DNA of 64,000 bases from Setaria digitata (GCA_003640385.1 RCAB01000061.1:62001-126000), one strand, 5' to 3'; counted from the stretch's first letter, positions 51,427-64,000 are shown. The notes: generated from the letters alone by a model not told the origin. A program made the numbers and translations.

Positions 51427-54400
51427 TCCAGTGAATATAAATTCTGAAACTGAATTTGTTCTTTGTAGCAGCGATATGTTTTTTTTTGAGAGAGATAGCC
51501 GATAAAATAGTGTCGATGCATTTCAGATGTCATGAGGATTCAGATGATCACAAGGATTCAGATGACAAAAGGCGCTATTATGCTTCTGGTGATTTAACGA
51601 AATTATTGCAACTGTATTAGTTTGAAAAAAGGAAAAATCTGCTGCCTTTTTTTCTGAAAGAAAGCAATAAATTTATTGATAATTTCTTTTTTTTTTTTTT
51701 TTAAAACTAATGTTAATCATAGAAATTGCCACATGAAATGCTAAAAAATTTATTAAGCACATTTCCAGAAGGCAGCAGAATAAAGTATCCAATCTGTCCA
51801 TGGATTTAATAGAAATAAATTTGACTGGTTTCCTGAATTTCTTGAAAATGAATAATTTCCTGAAATGTTTTAGGCATTGATTTTACGAATGAATTTCACT
51901 TAAATGCTGTTTAAGTGCATCTTTATAACTTTAGGTAAGCACAGTTCAGTGATCATCGAAATTGTTGCCTGAAATGGAAACTAAATTTCTCACGAAGTTT
52001 TCTAGTCCTTATATTTATATCAAACAGCAATTCTGAAATGAATAGTTCATTAAGATTTAAGTTGGGGAAAATATAGTAATAAATTTGTGCCGAATTCCAT
52101 TGCATCTCGAGAATAATCACTGCAATCACTTTTGGCTGAATGTTTTCTCTCGAAATAAGAGACTGGCTAAGAAGATATATTCTCATTTTTAGTTAGAAGT
52201 TTTTTTCAAACAGCCAACTCAGCTTCGCCTTGTTAACGACATTTACATTACACGTGTGTTACGTGACACGTACACTTAGGCGATCTTCGGAAAGGCTTGC
52301 AGTTAGCCTGATTATTCGACTCATTAATATTTGAAAATTTTTTTTTAAAAATATATAATCTAAGTTGTTATGTGCAACCAAGAAGCCTAATAATACCTTT
52401 ATGATTTTAAGTACCGAAAATATACAAACATTACAATTACGTAATTGCATATTAGCGGTTGAATAAAAATTGACAAATTTTTTAGTGACAAAAAAATTTT
52501 TGAAAAAAAAAAAGAAAAGGGAAAATTTGAAAAACATTTCCAAATGGCTATGAAACAGAAGGAAAAATTTTCAAATATTTTGCAAGAATATACATTAAAC
52601 AAAGATTCTAACAAATTAGAAGAGGAAAAGTGTGAACATATAGTTACAGATAAAAGAAAAAAAAAAAAAAAAACTGAGAAAAAAAAGGGAAGAGCGAAAA
52701 TAGAAATAACATTTAAAGATAGCAGATGGCACATATATTTCGGAAGAAATAAGAAAGAAATTTAGTTGATTTTTTTCGATTTCGAAATTTTTTTAAATTA
52801 TTGCAAAATTTTAATGAAATTAAAAGAAACATATCGATCACTGAAAGCATAATAACAACAGAGAGGTAAACAACATGAAAAGGGTGCGATTAATGTATTC
52901 ATCGAAACGTCTGACGATCAGAAGGGACCGTCATCAAATAGATCCATGGCGCCGATAATACAACTGGCCCTATGGCCATGGGAAGCTCTGGGCCCATTAT
53001 TCCGATCATATCATTTCATTTTCATTCCTCTTTGCTCATACTTTCACTCTTCAACTTTGGCTTGTACTGGCGTCATTGGATATGACGTAATATTGTACTG
53101 TAAGATAGAGATGTGACGTGTAGAGTTACTGTTAAATACAGATTTAGATATGATGTAAGACGTGAGATTATTTTTATCGGAGGCTCGTTTTTACGCTTCT
53201 TGTCATGATTGTTCAGATGAAGAACGCTTTCAGAATTAGCATTCCAAGCAAATGTCTTCTGAGTCCAAGGAGCCAAGCAAACCATTTACCTGGAATGAAA
53301 AGGTAGAGAAAAAATTGGTAACAAATGAGTAGATAAATGGTGGTGTCACATGAACACTTGAATGATTAGAGTTCGGATGGTGGAACACTTTGTACTGCTG
53401 TTAGGATAGGCCAGTAGAAGTACAGGAAGCTTGGCTACGTGACTATGTTTGAGATCCTTTCCTTCACTGGTCTAGTCTCATGGCAGCACAAGGGATTAGC
53501 AAAAGCACTAAGGTATTTTTCAGTGAATGCAGAAAGGTAAAGCTCAAGGTGAGATGCTGGATGTGATAGCAACATCTGTAAGTAGCTGATAACTTGCTGT
53601 TATCGGGGCTTCAGAACGCTGGTAATTCTAACTGTCATGGAGGGGATATGACTTGAGCTCAATTAATTTTTTGCGTGAATTAGAAAGTGTTTAATCGAAA
53701 AATTTCGGAAGATTTATCGTAGCTAATTTAAATTTCGCTTAATTTACTGAACTTATAACTGAATTACCTGATACATCTATATCTAGCTTACTTTTTCAAG
53801 CTGTCTCCCGTCTACTTTTGAATGGACTAACAATTTTGTGCGAGTTCAAACTCGAGTTTCACTTCTGTGAGTGTTAAATACACCACTTCCGACTAGCTCT
53901 CACTCTAATCCACTTGCTTCAGGAAGTCTAGCCTCAATCTTGTTAGTGGACGCTTGTCCAAAGATGAGACGCAAAATGTTTCATAGCGCGTATTCGGTTA
54001 AGCGAGAGAGAGCATGGGGGTGAGAGATGAGGTGAATGGAGTACGGCTGTTTGAGATGGCTGGACGTCGGGAAAGGTGAGAGGTCGAGGGGGTTAAGTAT
54101 GCTAGTGAAATTAGCTGTTGTAAGAAATTAAGAAATTCAGCGAGAAACAATAATTTTTTTGCAGTGGTAGATATTGAGAGGATAAAAATAGCATAGTTCG
54201 TGGAGAAACGAATAAGATTAATAAAATTTGCGAAATATCACAAAGTTCTGCAAATCGTCCGCGGAACTGTTTGGTATTAATGTTGGATTTTACATACTCT
54301 CTTGTTCAAGTATTTTGGTTTGGCCGTAGTGTATTTGTCTTTGTGAGGTCGGGCCACAGTACATTTGTCTTTATGAGGTCAAGTCATAGAATTGAACGAA

Positions 54401-54480
54401 GGCAAAGAAGATGGCATATTTTCTAACTGATTATTTAAATCTAAATAAAATTAGATGAAAGAGTCTTTTTCTTTCTTGTT
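51427..54480. other. Intergenic region, nothing convincing
   Basis: A lysine-rich plus-strand frame at 52544-52765 comes from poly-A sequence and looks noncoding. The part from about 52.9 to 54.4 kb is less AT-rich than its surroundings and may hold regulatory DNA, but no exon with a recognisable product was found. A near-duplicate pair GTCTTTGTGAGGTCGGGCCA / GTCTTTATGAGGTCAAGTCA lies at about 54.34 and 54.37 kb. Confidence 0.4.
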
Positions 54481-54516
54481 CAATTTCCAGTGCATGTTAT
54501 ATTCTGCGATTGAGGG

Positions 54517-55805
54517 ATGTTGTTAACAAGTGCTGCTCGGTATTCGAAAGTTTTGAGACCGCTGACGAAGCTTGCATTTGCACGAAATACACCCTCCATT
54601 CTGACTTCCAGTGGTTCTTTAAGAACAAAATGGCTCTGGGGAAAGGTTAGTGCTTATATTCAGGTTTCACTTAAACTATTAGTTTCAAAGGAGGTTAACT
54701 TTTTCAGGATGCTGATGGCCCAGAAATAGCTGTTGGTGTGAAAAGTGGAGCAGACGATGATCCGGTCACAAATACAACGGATAAACCATATCTTGGCGAG
54801 CCAGATGATCCACCATTAAACATGTACGGACATTGTACCTAATTTAATTTAAAAAACAAAAGCTTGGAGAGGGTCTTTTCCTCTTCAAGCTTTTGTCTTT
54901 CTTTTTTTTCGAGACTTGCATCCCATCAAGATAGTCAGAGTTGATAATGCTAGTGTCTTCATTATTTAATTTTTTCATTTGAAAGAAAAAACTTTGGCAA
55001 GTCACAAGTTTCATACAGTTAATAGTTCCTTTACATCATTGAGCTGTGGGTATAGGTCATTTAATCAGTGTAGATTATTGAATTAAATGATCCGTACTTA
55101 TAGCTTAATGATGTATAGAATTGTTAATCTTATTTTATTAACGCATTTGTAGGTATTATTATCGAGAGGCGCCGCCTCAAAATACCATGCGATTAGAAAA
55201 TTTAATGATCACTTTAACAAGCTCTTTATTGTGGGGTTGGTTTGTATATCATTTGTATTACAACTATGGCGAACTAATTGTTAGTTTTATTCGTTTTCCT
55301 TTTTTATAATTCTTATCACGAATTATTTCGAACCTGTAGTACTTTTTGGTACTACTAGTTGTATCTCTGAATAACCCTTTTCTTTTTTTTCCAAGAAAAA
55401 TTGGCTAAAAATAAGTGTATAAGAGAATTACATGTCATTTGATCTCTTTTCGTAGCTCTTCTATGATTTGAAATGTAGTTTGATTTCGACTGAAACAATA
55501 GGGAAGTATGGCAAATCGTCTATGTTTTTTTTTTTTTTTTTCTTTAAGTAAGAGAATAAAATTATGATTATTCTCTGATTCAAAATATTTGGGAACCATG
55601 ACTTTTGCATTTATTAAAAATGTTTTTAGAAATTTTTGACTAACGAAGTTTAAATGATTAATCCACACAGATGATGCCAATATTTTAGGGCGAATATTAT
55701 ATTCCTGCTCCAGAAGAATTTTCTGATGAAGAACTTGGGATCCCATCAGACGATGCACCAGATCCGGAGTACTGGGGTGATCACCCAATGTCTAGAGGCA
55801 TGTAA
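54517..55805 (+). CDS. NDUFB2: NADH dehydrogenase (complex I) beta subcomplex subunit 2
   Basis: Four exons (54517-54645, 54708-54823, 55153-55279, 55689-55805) join in phase to 162 residues. The N-terminus is basic and hydroxylated with no acidic residues (MLLTSAARYSKVLRPLTKL), as in a mitochondrial presequence. An acidic nematode-style insertion follows, then YYYREAPPQNTMRLE, a single membrane helix (LLWGWFVYHLYYN) and the family hallmark EEFSDEELGIPSDD (TDEELGIPPDD in human NDUFB2), with a short Trp/Asp/Pro tail. The protein is an accessory subunit of the membrane arm of complex I in the inner mitochondrial membrane. An acceptor (CAATTTCCAG, about 54491) sits upstream of the start and could be a trans-splice site. 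Confidence 0.9.
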
Positions 55806-58200
55806 TCGATATTATTTATTGTAAAAAGAGCTTTTGACTTCGTTTGCTAATATAATTTAAGGTTATCCTTAATTTCGTAACTGTATTTGTCTTGATTGCT
55901 GTTAGTACAGAATAACTGATGGAAAGAATATTTATTTTCGTTCACTGCTTGATAAAATTTCTGTGTTTAATTTTGTGTTTTATTCTTATCTGTGAGGCAT
56001 CGCATTGTTTAAATATTCTTTGGCGTCTTTGGGATTAGAAAAATGATACTGCTATTTTTCTCCTAATAGTCTAGTCTCAAAATTACTTGGTATCAGATTC
56101 TAACAAATCGTAAAGTACTTTTAAACATTACTGGTTGATACTCAATTGCAATATCCATAAAATTTTTTTGATGGTTGATAAGGTCAATCAACCTGAGTCA
56201 CTCAAAAAGCAAATCATATTGATATAAAATCTCGATACTGTTGTCTCTTTCACGGATGTTCCAATCAACGTAATGGCGGGATCATTTCTGGTCTTAGAAG
56301 AAAAAGATGTGGCGTGGAAACATTAGCTATCCTAAATTCATTGGCCATGTTTAACCCAACATTCGACTTTATTTCTATCAGTTGCTTTCGTCAATGCCAC
56401 ACAGCTGGAATTTTCCTATGCTACTACATCAACATGCAATCCAGTGGAATACGCAAGTATCGCCTAATACAGGATTTGAAAATGCTTTTCATTCATTCAT
56501 TTATTGCTTTGTGGAAGTCAAAGAGAGAGAGATTTTTGCTGATTAAGTTTAGGACGACCTAGTTCGTGTTGATAATTCACTTGCACTGCGAAGTTAGCAA
56601 ATAGCAATGAATTGCTTCAGATCAAAGTTCGAATGTTTCCAAATCATATGCTTGAATTCGTTTTCGGGCTAAATATTTCTACTTAGACTTTAGCCTCTCC
56701 CGTTCTTTTTTCTTTCAATTTCGTTGACAGCGGAAAATTTCAGGATGAAAGCAATCAGATTGTAATTATAATATGTAAATTCGGCAAGTAACGAATTTTC
56801 GACATTTTCTGGCGAAGCTTTTTATTTGTCTTGGTGAATAAACGTTACTTATTCAGTATTTTTCGTTATTTTCAAATTTGTTAAATAGCGAGGTCGTAGA
56901 GCTGGACTGATTTCAAGTTGCGTTGGAATCCAGAACATTATGGTGGGCTGAAGGATATTCGCTTCTCTAGTCATAAGGATGGAGAAATGAAGCTTTAGAA
57001 ACCGAATATTCTATTTTTTAATAAGTTTAATCTACCAGATTATAAGAGAAGTTATTTAAACTTATTAGTAGCCTTAACGACTGCTAATTTCAACAAAATG
57101 TAAAATGGAAACTTCTGGAAAACAAAGCGTTGAATTGCTCATAATATTATTTCCCAATAAATTCTTAAAAAAAAAAAAATACTTAAAAAAGGAAAAAAAG
57201 TTGTGTGTATTTTTTGAGAAGTGAAGATGTGATTTTTTGTCAGTATTCATACTTTAAATAACCTGTAAAGTTAGCCAAAATTTTCAGACAATTCTAAAAT
57301 GTATGAAATGTCAGTGCTAGCAACAGTATCACCAAATCTCTCGGTTTTAATCATAAAAGAATAACTCGTAAAATTATTTTGTTTGTAAATCAATCGATCA
57401 GACTTATTACATTTTGAATGCCAGTTGGTTTGGCTAAGTAAATGTCACATGGCTTAATAATTAATGATTTCTTTTGTCACATTCAGACAGTTCTAATGTA
57501 TTTCCATTTTATTGATGAGAAACTATGATTTGTGCAATTTTTCTCAATTCATTCTTCCATTTGTTTGAAAAGAAAAAAAAGTTGAAAAGTTCAATATATC
57601 TTCTTAGTTTGTATAAATCAGCCGCAGATAGTTTAGGTATTGTACGAGAATTTGACAACTTACCGTATCACGAATTATTCTATATTCGTATCACAAGGCT
57701 TATCATTACATATGACATCATTTGATTATGCCAAGCCTGGTGATTTACGTGATCAGCGTGATTGATTTCTCGTTGCTATCAGAATGTAAGCTTGGTACCA
57801 CTAAATTTATGATGTTTTACATCTTAGAATTATGGAAATGCAAATGGAACACAAATATTTTTAAAAAAAAGGGCAATAATTTAGATATTGAAATTTAGTA
57901 GTTGAAAAGTTCATCAACTTCCAAAAAAGGTATAATCAAATACCGGTGTTTTTGAAATTATTTTAGCAATTTAGAGCCTTAAACAATTTTCTGAAAAATA
58001 ACTTGCAATAGTTCAGCAAAAAAAAATTATCGCCTATTTAAAAAAAAAAAAGGAAATAAAAAAAATGATGGCTTTAGTTATCTTTTTTTTTTCGCAAATG
58101 ATCTGACAAATCCGTTATCATCACATGCCATGCCTATATTAAATGAGTTGTCTTTCCAGTTCACTTCAGTAATTTTTAAATTTGAACTTCAAAAATGCAA
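55806..58200. other. Intergenic region, no gene seen
   Basis: The interval is AT-rich. The plus-strand frames at 56314-56562 and 57525-57725 have no domain, no good flanking splice sites and a composition like the surrounding DNA. Confidence 0.45.
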
Positions 58201-58206
58201 TAATTA

Positions 58207-58311
58207 TGGATGGAAGTATAATGATCTCGAAACTGATTGCAACTGCCTGTTTAACGATTGTATCAGCATTGATCGTCATTATCAGTGCTGATGCTGAATC
58301 TTCATCAAAGT
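58207..58311 (+). CDS. Possible signal-peptide exon of a small secreted protein
   Basis: An ATG at 58207 opens a frame with a strong signal-peptide look (a basic start, then ATACLTIVSALIVIISADA) up to a good donor (AAGTAAGC) at about 58311. The next exon is not clear. A second coding-like piece at about 59110-59269 (EEELEMLRCLSRKILEPFNS... ending in a stop) does not match in phase from its nearest acceptor. Either this is the start of a gene I could not finish, or it is chance. Confidence 0.25.
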
Positions 58312-58870
58312 AAGCCCGAAACCACGAAATGAGACCTGTGATAAGATGATGTAAATTTTCCCTATACTCAAATATTTCCTTAATTCTACTAAAATTTTGT
58401 CTACCATTGTTCAGTTTGGATAAACTGTTGAATTTTAAATTTTGAAATATATTAGATGGAATTCTTAGATTTTAGTATCGAAAATCTGAATACCTACATA
58501 TTTTCAAAGGCGGTATTCACACTTTTAGCGAAAAATAGAATTGAATTCGATTGGAAGCATCATATAAGAGAAATGAATTATTATTACAAAGCTGTCTTTT
58601 TCGTTTATACAATGTTGTACTGTCTTGTAAAATTGTTAGAATAAAATGAAATGAAGAATTTAATTTATTAAAAATTGGCATATATTTTTGAAAAGAAGAA
58701 TTTGAAAGAACTTCAGCAATCGAATTCGATGTTACCAATGCAAGTTCAGAAATCACTTAGTTTTAAGATTCCTTTACCTTAGCCGAAAAAATGTAAAGTT
58801 TAAACATCGATGTTGAGCTCAACTGACTTTATTACTAAATGATAAAAGTGGTTATTTTCGATAATTAATA

Positions 58871-59030
58871 TTTCTAATTGACAATCGCAGTTCGAAGTCC
58901 ATTACTAAGGAAAGATTAATTGGTCATATCTTTGTTACTAAAATTAACATTCGTAATTGGCAATCGCAATTCAAAGCCCACTACTAAGGAAAAATTAATT
59001 AGTCATATCTTCGTTACTAAATATAAAAAT
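58871..59030. repeat. Tandem duplication, period about 79 bp
   Basis: Two adjacent copies share the order AATTGACAATCGCAGTTC / AATTGGCAATCGCAATTC, then TTACTAAGGAAAGATTAATT / CTACTAAGGAAAAATTAATT, then GTCATATCTTTGTTACTAAA / GTCATATCTTCGTTACTAAA. The copies differ by about ten substitutions, so the duplication is not recent. No gene is associated with it. Confidence 0.85.
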
Positions 59031-59269
59031 CAGGTTCTCTTTTCACTCGTCATCTATTTTTTCTCCAATGCAAATTTCTGCTTATTTCATTAATAATTTC
59101 TATTTTCCTTCCCACCGATAATAAAAAACGGGATAAGTTACAGGAAGAAGAACTTGAGATGTTGAGATGCTTGAGCCGAAAAATTCTTGAGCCATTTAAT
59201 TCAACGGATGTTATCCATTCCATAGCATCCATCATCCACAATGATAGTTTTAATCACATAAAAGAATAG

Positions 59270-60854
59270 CTTATCCCAATATCATCTCTTTCATAACTAT
59301 TTCCACTTTCCCCCTTCTGCATGGTTAATTGATGCAGGTGGCTGATCACACCGGCAGGTAAGAATGCTATTGTTATCATACCTGTAGAACACCCTGGCTC
59401 TCTTCAACTTATCCCATCTCACTCACTTCACATCTGAACTGAATTCATGTCGAGTTGAGAAGAGAGGAAATGGAATAATGGATGTGTTATTGAAGTCATC
59501 GTACTGATTGATAGATGGAATATCTATTGGAATATTCCATCCATTATTGTTCCGCATGGCACGACCACTTATTCCTTCCCATTTTACCCACTTATTTCGT
59601 CCCATGACAAGATGACAAGAAACAGTATTTAGCATGCAAAGAACTAGTCTAAGATTAGACATACGTACGTGACGTGAACAGAAAGGATTAGGTTGTCTTA
59701 ATAACATGTCTCAATGCATCAAATAAATTTACTGGAAAAGAGTTATTTAAGTCATGCAAAAAATAGTATTATCATTTTGGCTAGTCATTATCGTAATTTT
59801 ATCAATAACTGATAATAATTTAGTCCAATGAAGTCTACAAGGCATAAAGTTTTTGCTAATTTTCCCTTTTTTTTTGGGCTATGTAGCTATGTGGTAAGCA
59901 TTCATCTTAATTCCATGTTGATTTTGATGAATTCCTTAATCCTATTCAAATTAGGGAACAAATATCTCTTTAGTATCAATGATTGAATTATTGATAAAAC
60001 TGACGGATATCAGTTTACATCCCAAGCATGGTCGTATTAGCTCAATTTTTTTCAACTCACTTCATAATCCTACGGTTGCTTCAAAATTGTGTGATAAGTA
60101 ATTTTCTGAGTTTTCTAGACAAAATTATGCTATCATTTTGGCCAATTATTATTATAATCAAGTCATATTAGAATATTTTCTAAGAGTTTTTCATCATGAA
60201 CTTTGCTGATTTAATAAATTCTTTTCTTTTTACTTCTTTCCCTGCATGTTTAAAAATAAAATTGCGATATGACTTCTTTTATGAATTTATATTAATTTAT
60301 GATCTGTGAATGTCTGAGTTCTATGTTTCTACACTACAAGCTTTTTTCTCAATCCACTAACGTTTCTAGCAAAAGTACAGAGTTTTGAAGCTGAAATAAA
60401 GATATTGCTTTTCTTTTAATTAATTACAACATTCAAATCTTCTATATTTTAAGCTTGTAGACAGAATTACTTCAAACTAAACTTCTCTGAATAATTATAT
60501 TCCTTTATTGATACGATAAATGGAATAAGAAAGTAATCTAGCATACATTAAATTTTGTCTAATACTACCATATCGTTCCATCTGTCTATACCTGTTAGCG
60601 CTCATGGCACAGGTATAATGTTAAATAGATTTGATGTTCATTTATGTGAATTCAGATGATCAGTTTTTTGACTTTTGTCGGGAATCTAGACTAAAAAACT
60701 TAGAGAACTTTTATACCAAAAGTAAAGCCTAATAATGTCTTTGAATTGTTTGAATGTTTAAAATTTTATCATCTTGTACTTCAAGACTTCTTATCACTGT
60801 TAATTTCAGTGATGTGCCACCTGCACAACTACCATCTACGATGCTATTATTTTG
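59270..60854. other. Intergenic region upstream of the ABCG-like gene
   Basis: The interval is AT-rich without a supported gene. An imperfect inverted pair (GGAATAATGGATG at about 59470 and CATCCATTATTGTTCC at about 59539) could form a loose hairpin. The minus-strand frame at 59423-59707 overlaps it and has no domain. Confidence 0.4.
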
Positions 60855-63309
60855 ATGAGTACTGTAGCGATGGTTATATTGAATGAGGCCTATATTCTTG
60901 AATGCCGAAATGTCTCGAATATTCGTGTTCTGAAACCGTCTAAATGGTGCAATGTTAATTTTTTAAAATAAAGAGGGACATATAACGCATGGAATATGTC
61001 ATAAAAGAAAGATATACTTAGCACTAATTAGGTTCTAATCGTAGAGGCAACCAAAAAGTCTGAAGATAGAATTGAAATCTTTTTTTATATTTTGTACTGA
61101 TTGTAGAAGAAATAACGATTTGATGAGAATTTCGAAAGATTGAAGCAAGACAGATAAAATCTTTCTTGCTAGCGAATCTTACTATTAAGTCTGCAAAGGT
61201 CGTTTGCAAATTAGGAACATATTTTGACGTATACTCTTAGAGTGAATTTCTCACCTATGAATGTAGTCAACTATCATGTGATGGATTTCTGGACGTGAAA
61301 CTTGCAAAACTTTTATAGGTATAATCGTTTTTGTGGTTCAAAGGTTGCAGCACAGTTTCTGAAGGAAGTTTCAATAATTGTTCGATCCGGCGAGATACAT
61401 GGCATTATCGGGAATGCCGGTAAGTCATGGTTTTTTTTTTTCTTCATCGAATATCTGGATTAAAAGATTATCCGTTCCGTCAAAATTTAAAATTTTTTAA
61501 ATCAAATCGTTCATTTATAAGATGCAAAAAATAGAGTATTCTAAATTTTTTTTCTTTCATGAGGATAGCATTGAAAAGTCAGCGACAAAAATTGAAATTA
61601 TAACAAAAAAAAAAGATTCTTCACCAAAATGGCCAATTATTTACGTCTCATTAGCCCTAACTTTTCAAAAGGCGTTATTCCATGATGTACGATGTTTTAC
61701 GGACACAAAATTATCACTCCAAATTTTTGCAAAGGTCATATTAGTTGTTTAAAGGTTATCATTTTTTTTCCTTTTTTTTTGTAATTGCTGATAACATTTG
61801 AGAAGTTTAGGCAGTGGTAAAACAACGTTATTAAAAGTGATTGCTGGCAGATGCAGTGGTGAATTCACGGGTAATATAATGCTTAATCAGCGACAACTTA
61901 CACGTGAGCTGTTATAAGTTCACTGATGTGTCTTATTTTATCAATTTCAGCTTAACTGTGCAATGATATAACTACAAAAAGCTACCCGAAAATGTGTAAA
62001 TATAAGTATTATTAAACAAAATTAAGTAGGAAAATAATTTTTAGGCCAACTATTTGACTCCACCTGTGCGATCGTAAATTTCAATCAGCCATTAATTGAA
62101 ACAATTAGCACCTGTGCTATGCTTAAATTCCAAGCCGGCATTACGATTTGTGGCCTAAATGATCGAGAAATAGAAAAGAGGGTAAAGTTTTTGGAACTGT
62201 GAATAAGTTGAATTATTTATCAAAATTGACTCGTCATGAAGAGATATAAATCGAAGTTTTTCAGATCGCTTCATTAGTTCGAGATTTTGATCTTACAGCT
62301 TACTGCAATGTTCCGATCAGTAATCTAAATGAAGCAGCAAGAAGACGTCTATTATTGTGTATGCGTCTAATCAACGATCCAAGTAAGTTAATTTGAGCCG
62401 AAACTTAATTGTCTGACTTTTTTTTTAAATTTTGAATAAAATTTAAAGTTATTAAAAGCCACTAGCTAGTAGTTCTTATCGTTCGGCGATCATTTCATTC
62501 AGCTTTTTAATTTGCGCATCACGTAATCATTCTCCCCCTTGTTCACTATTACTCATTAAGTTGAACTGAAAATTAAAATTTAGTTTTAATTCTTCTGGAT
62601 GAACCAACAGAAGGCTTGAATGCACTCTGCAGCTATCAATTGATGTATTCGTTAAGTTTATACATCAAAAAAACTCAAAAAATGGCTATAGTAGCCACAC
62701 GAATTCCAAGATCTGATCTGTATCAATTATTCAATCGCCTTACCATTTTATTTTATGGTGAAACGATTTATTCAGGTTAGTTGCAGTCTAATTAGTCAAT
62801 GGCAATTGCAGAAGCAAGAAGTGGAAAAAGACTTTACTTAATGAAACTGAAAAGCATGAAATGGATTGATGGTGATTAAAGGAAGAGGGAATTATTAATG
62901 GTAGTATTAATAATACTACCTTTTGTTAGAAAAAATATTAGCGAAATTTTTTCCTTTTGAAATTTTCAAAGTTTCAAATTGTTTTTTAGGTATTACTAAA
63001 GAATTGCCGTTGTATTTCCGGCGGATCGGTTTTCCATGTCCGATAAACGAAAATCCTGCCATCTATTACTGTATGATTATTTTGAGCAAATAAAATTTAC
63101 GTTTTCAGCTTAAATATTTCCTTAGTCCTATATTCATTTAGCACTTTCTACTAGAAATTACCACTGTAAAATTTTTTCATCAATTTAATTTTTGTTTCAA
63201 TTGAACCACTGATTTACTTCCAGTGTCCTTTGCAACGATTGATCGAGAAACAACAAAACGATATCGCGAGACCCAAGAGCAAGCTTTAAAATTGATTGAC
63301 CTCTTCAAA
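60855..63309 (+). CDS. ABCG5/ABCG8-like half-transporter, nucleotide-binding domain (3' end beyond window)
   Basis: A possible first exon starts at 60855 (MSTVAMVILNEAYILECRNV). Exons about 61346-61419, 61811-61903, 62045-62181, 62265-62382, 62584-62775, 62990-63070 and 63224-63309 join in phase. They encode LKEVSIIVRSGEIHGIIG, Walker A (GNAGSGKTTLLKVIAGR), Walker B (ILILLDEPTEGLN), the ABCG block IPRSDLYQLFNRLTILFYGE and the linker FRRIGFPCPINENPAIYY followed by FATIDRETTKRYRE. The linker is the sterolin (ABCG5/ABCG8) type, C-P-x-N/S-x-N-P plus S-I-D. Several ATPase elements are degenerate: the Q-loop reads VNFNQP, the signature ISNLNEAARRR replaces LS-G-GE-RRR, the D-loop is GLN and the H-loop HQPRSD reads RIPRSD. 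Membrane helices are not seen before the window ends. ABCG5/G8 in other animals export sterols. Confidence 0.82.
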
Positions 63310-64000
63310 GTACTGTTATTGGATTGACCTCTTCAAGATATTGCTGCTGCTTTACTCTTACTTTATAATTTATTTTCGTGCATCAATTTTCTCTTTTAAC
63401 TTTTTCATAGCCAGCTGTTTTTTCCCCTGAAAGTTGAATCAGTCATATCATAAAAATTAACTTATAGATATATGAGCCAAGAATGGAGACATTTCAGCAT
63501 GTTCAGTTGTCGAAACCTTTGTGTTTCTACGGAAAACCGCATAGTTTCGATCAATTCTTCATCTTACTTAAGTTCTCATTTCGAGATTTTATCACTTAAT
63601 AGAATATTATTCAAAATTTGCTATTCTTTATTACAGTCTCATCTTATTAGTTCTAACTGTGCTTTAGTTAATTGATAAAACGCAATCGACATTCTGTTAT
63701 TGTTAGGAGATTATATTTTAGATACTGTAGCTGATTAAATTGCAGTAATCGAAAATTTCATATCTCGGTACCTTGAGAAAATTAATTATTTATTTTTAAC
63801 TCAAATTTTATGATTATTTTATGATTAAATTAATCATTTATTTTTAACTCAAATTTTATGATCATTATTAATTTTATATTTTATGATTATTAAAAATAAA
63901 ACAAAAATCATAACAGAAATATGAAATATATTAGCTAAAATTAGTCCATAGACTAAACTAAATATAATTATTCTAGGCGAACACTAAAAGCACTTAATTC
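63310..64000 (+). other. Probable intron of the ABCG-like gene; small AT-rich tandem duplication
   Basis: No exon encoding the ABCG membrane helices is visible after 63309. At 63788 and 63836 the sequence ATTTATTTTTAACTCAAATT is repeated with a period of 48 bp. The plus-strand frame 63472-63675 is Ser/Leu/Ile-rich without a domain. Confidence 0.45.

Noticed and set aside
52544..52765. Lysine-rich plus-strand frame
   Set aside because: The residues come from poly-A stretches, and the opposite strand is equally open and Phe-rich. It looks like low-complexity noncoding DNA.
59423..59707. Minus-strand frame of 94 codons with a loose hairpin
   Set aside because: There is no domain and no splice support. 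The inverted repeat is imperfect with a long loop, and I would not call it a mobile-element end.
1..64000. tRNA, rRNA, CRISPR or transposon features
   Set aside because: I looked for cloverleaf-like B-box sequences, rRNA blocks, regularly spaced repeats and transposase motifs (DDE, reverse transcriptase) and saw none I could support. A tRNAscan or Rfam search could still find small ones.

Overview
The window is AT-rich nuclear DNA from a metazoan. It has short introns, T-rich 3' splice sites (TTTCAG, TTTTAG, ATTCAG) and compact genes with very short distances to same-strand neighbours. These traits, the family membership of the genes and the signs of trans-splicing suggest a nematode, most likely of the filarial/spirurid type; I cannot name the species. 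Most proteins are split over exons of 80-200 bp, so single open reading frames give only fragments. I joined exons by hand, using splice phase and similarity to known families.

Layout. 2.6-3.8 kb (+): a possible small mitochondrial-type membrane protein, weakly supported. 6.2-13.4 kb (-): a HEAT-repeat regulatory subunit of protein phosphatase 4, PPP4R4 type. 14.3-14.5 kb: a 27-bp tandem repeat containing a short N gap. 16.7-25.5 kb (+): tuberin (TSC2), running from its N-terminal helical region to a C-terminal Rap/Ran-GAP domain with the catalytic asparagine motif. 26.4-35.8 kb (-): a tight same-strand cluster of RCL1 (18S rRNA processing), an unidentified gene, RNASEH2C (RNase H2 subunit C) and a torsin (ER/nuclear-envelope AAA+ ATPase). 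TSC2 and torsin converge. 36.0-38.4 kb (+): a small unknown gene about 255 bp from RCL1, divergently oriented. 41.3-42.8 kb (+): a secreted protein with an ApeC-like C-terminal domain. 43.2-51.4 kb (-): a secreted Ly6/three-finger-like protein followed 140 bp later by a secreted 18-cysteine protein. 54.5-55.8 kb (+): complex I subunit NDUFB2. 60.9-63.3 kb (+): the nucleotide-binding half of an ABCG5/ABCG8-like half-transporter with several degenerate ATPase motifs; its membrane domain lies beyond the window.

The genes do not form one pathway. The most notable content is the TSC2 gene, because C. elegans is generally regarded as lacking TSC1/TSC2. Next come the candidate operons, the catalytically degenerate ABCG domain and the cysteine-rich secreted proteins. 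The remaining sequence is AT-rich intergenic or intronic DNA with poly-T/poly-A runs and a few small tandem duplications. I saw no rRNA or tRNA genes, CRISPR arrays or mobile elements, but I could not run a structural RNA search.
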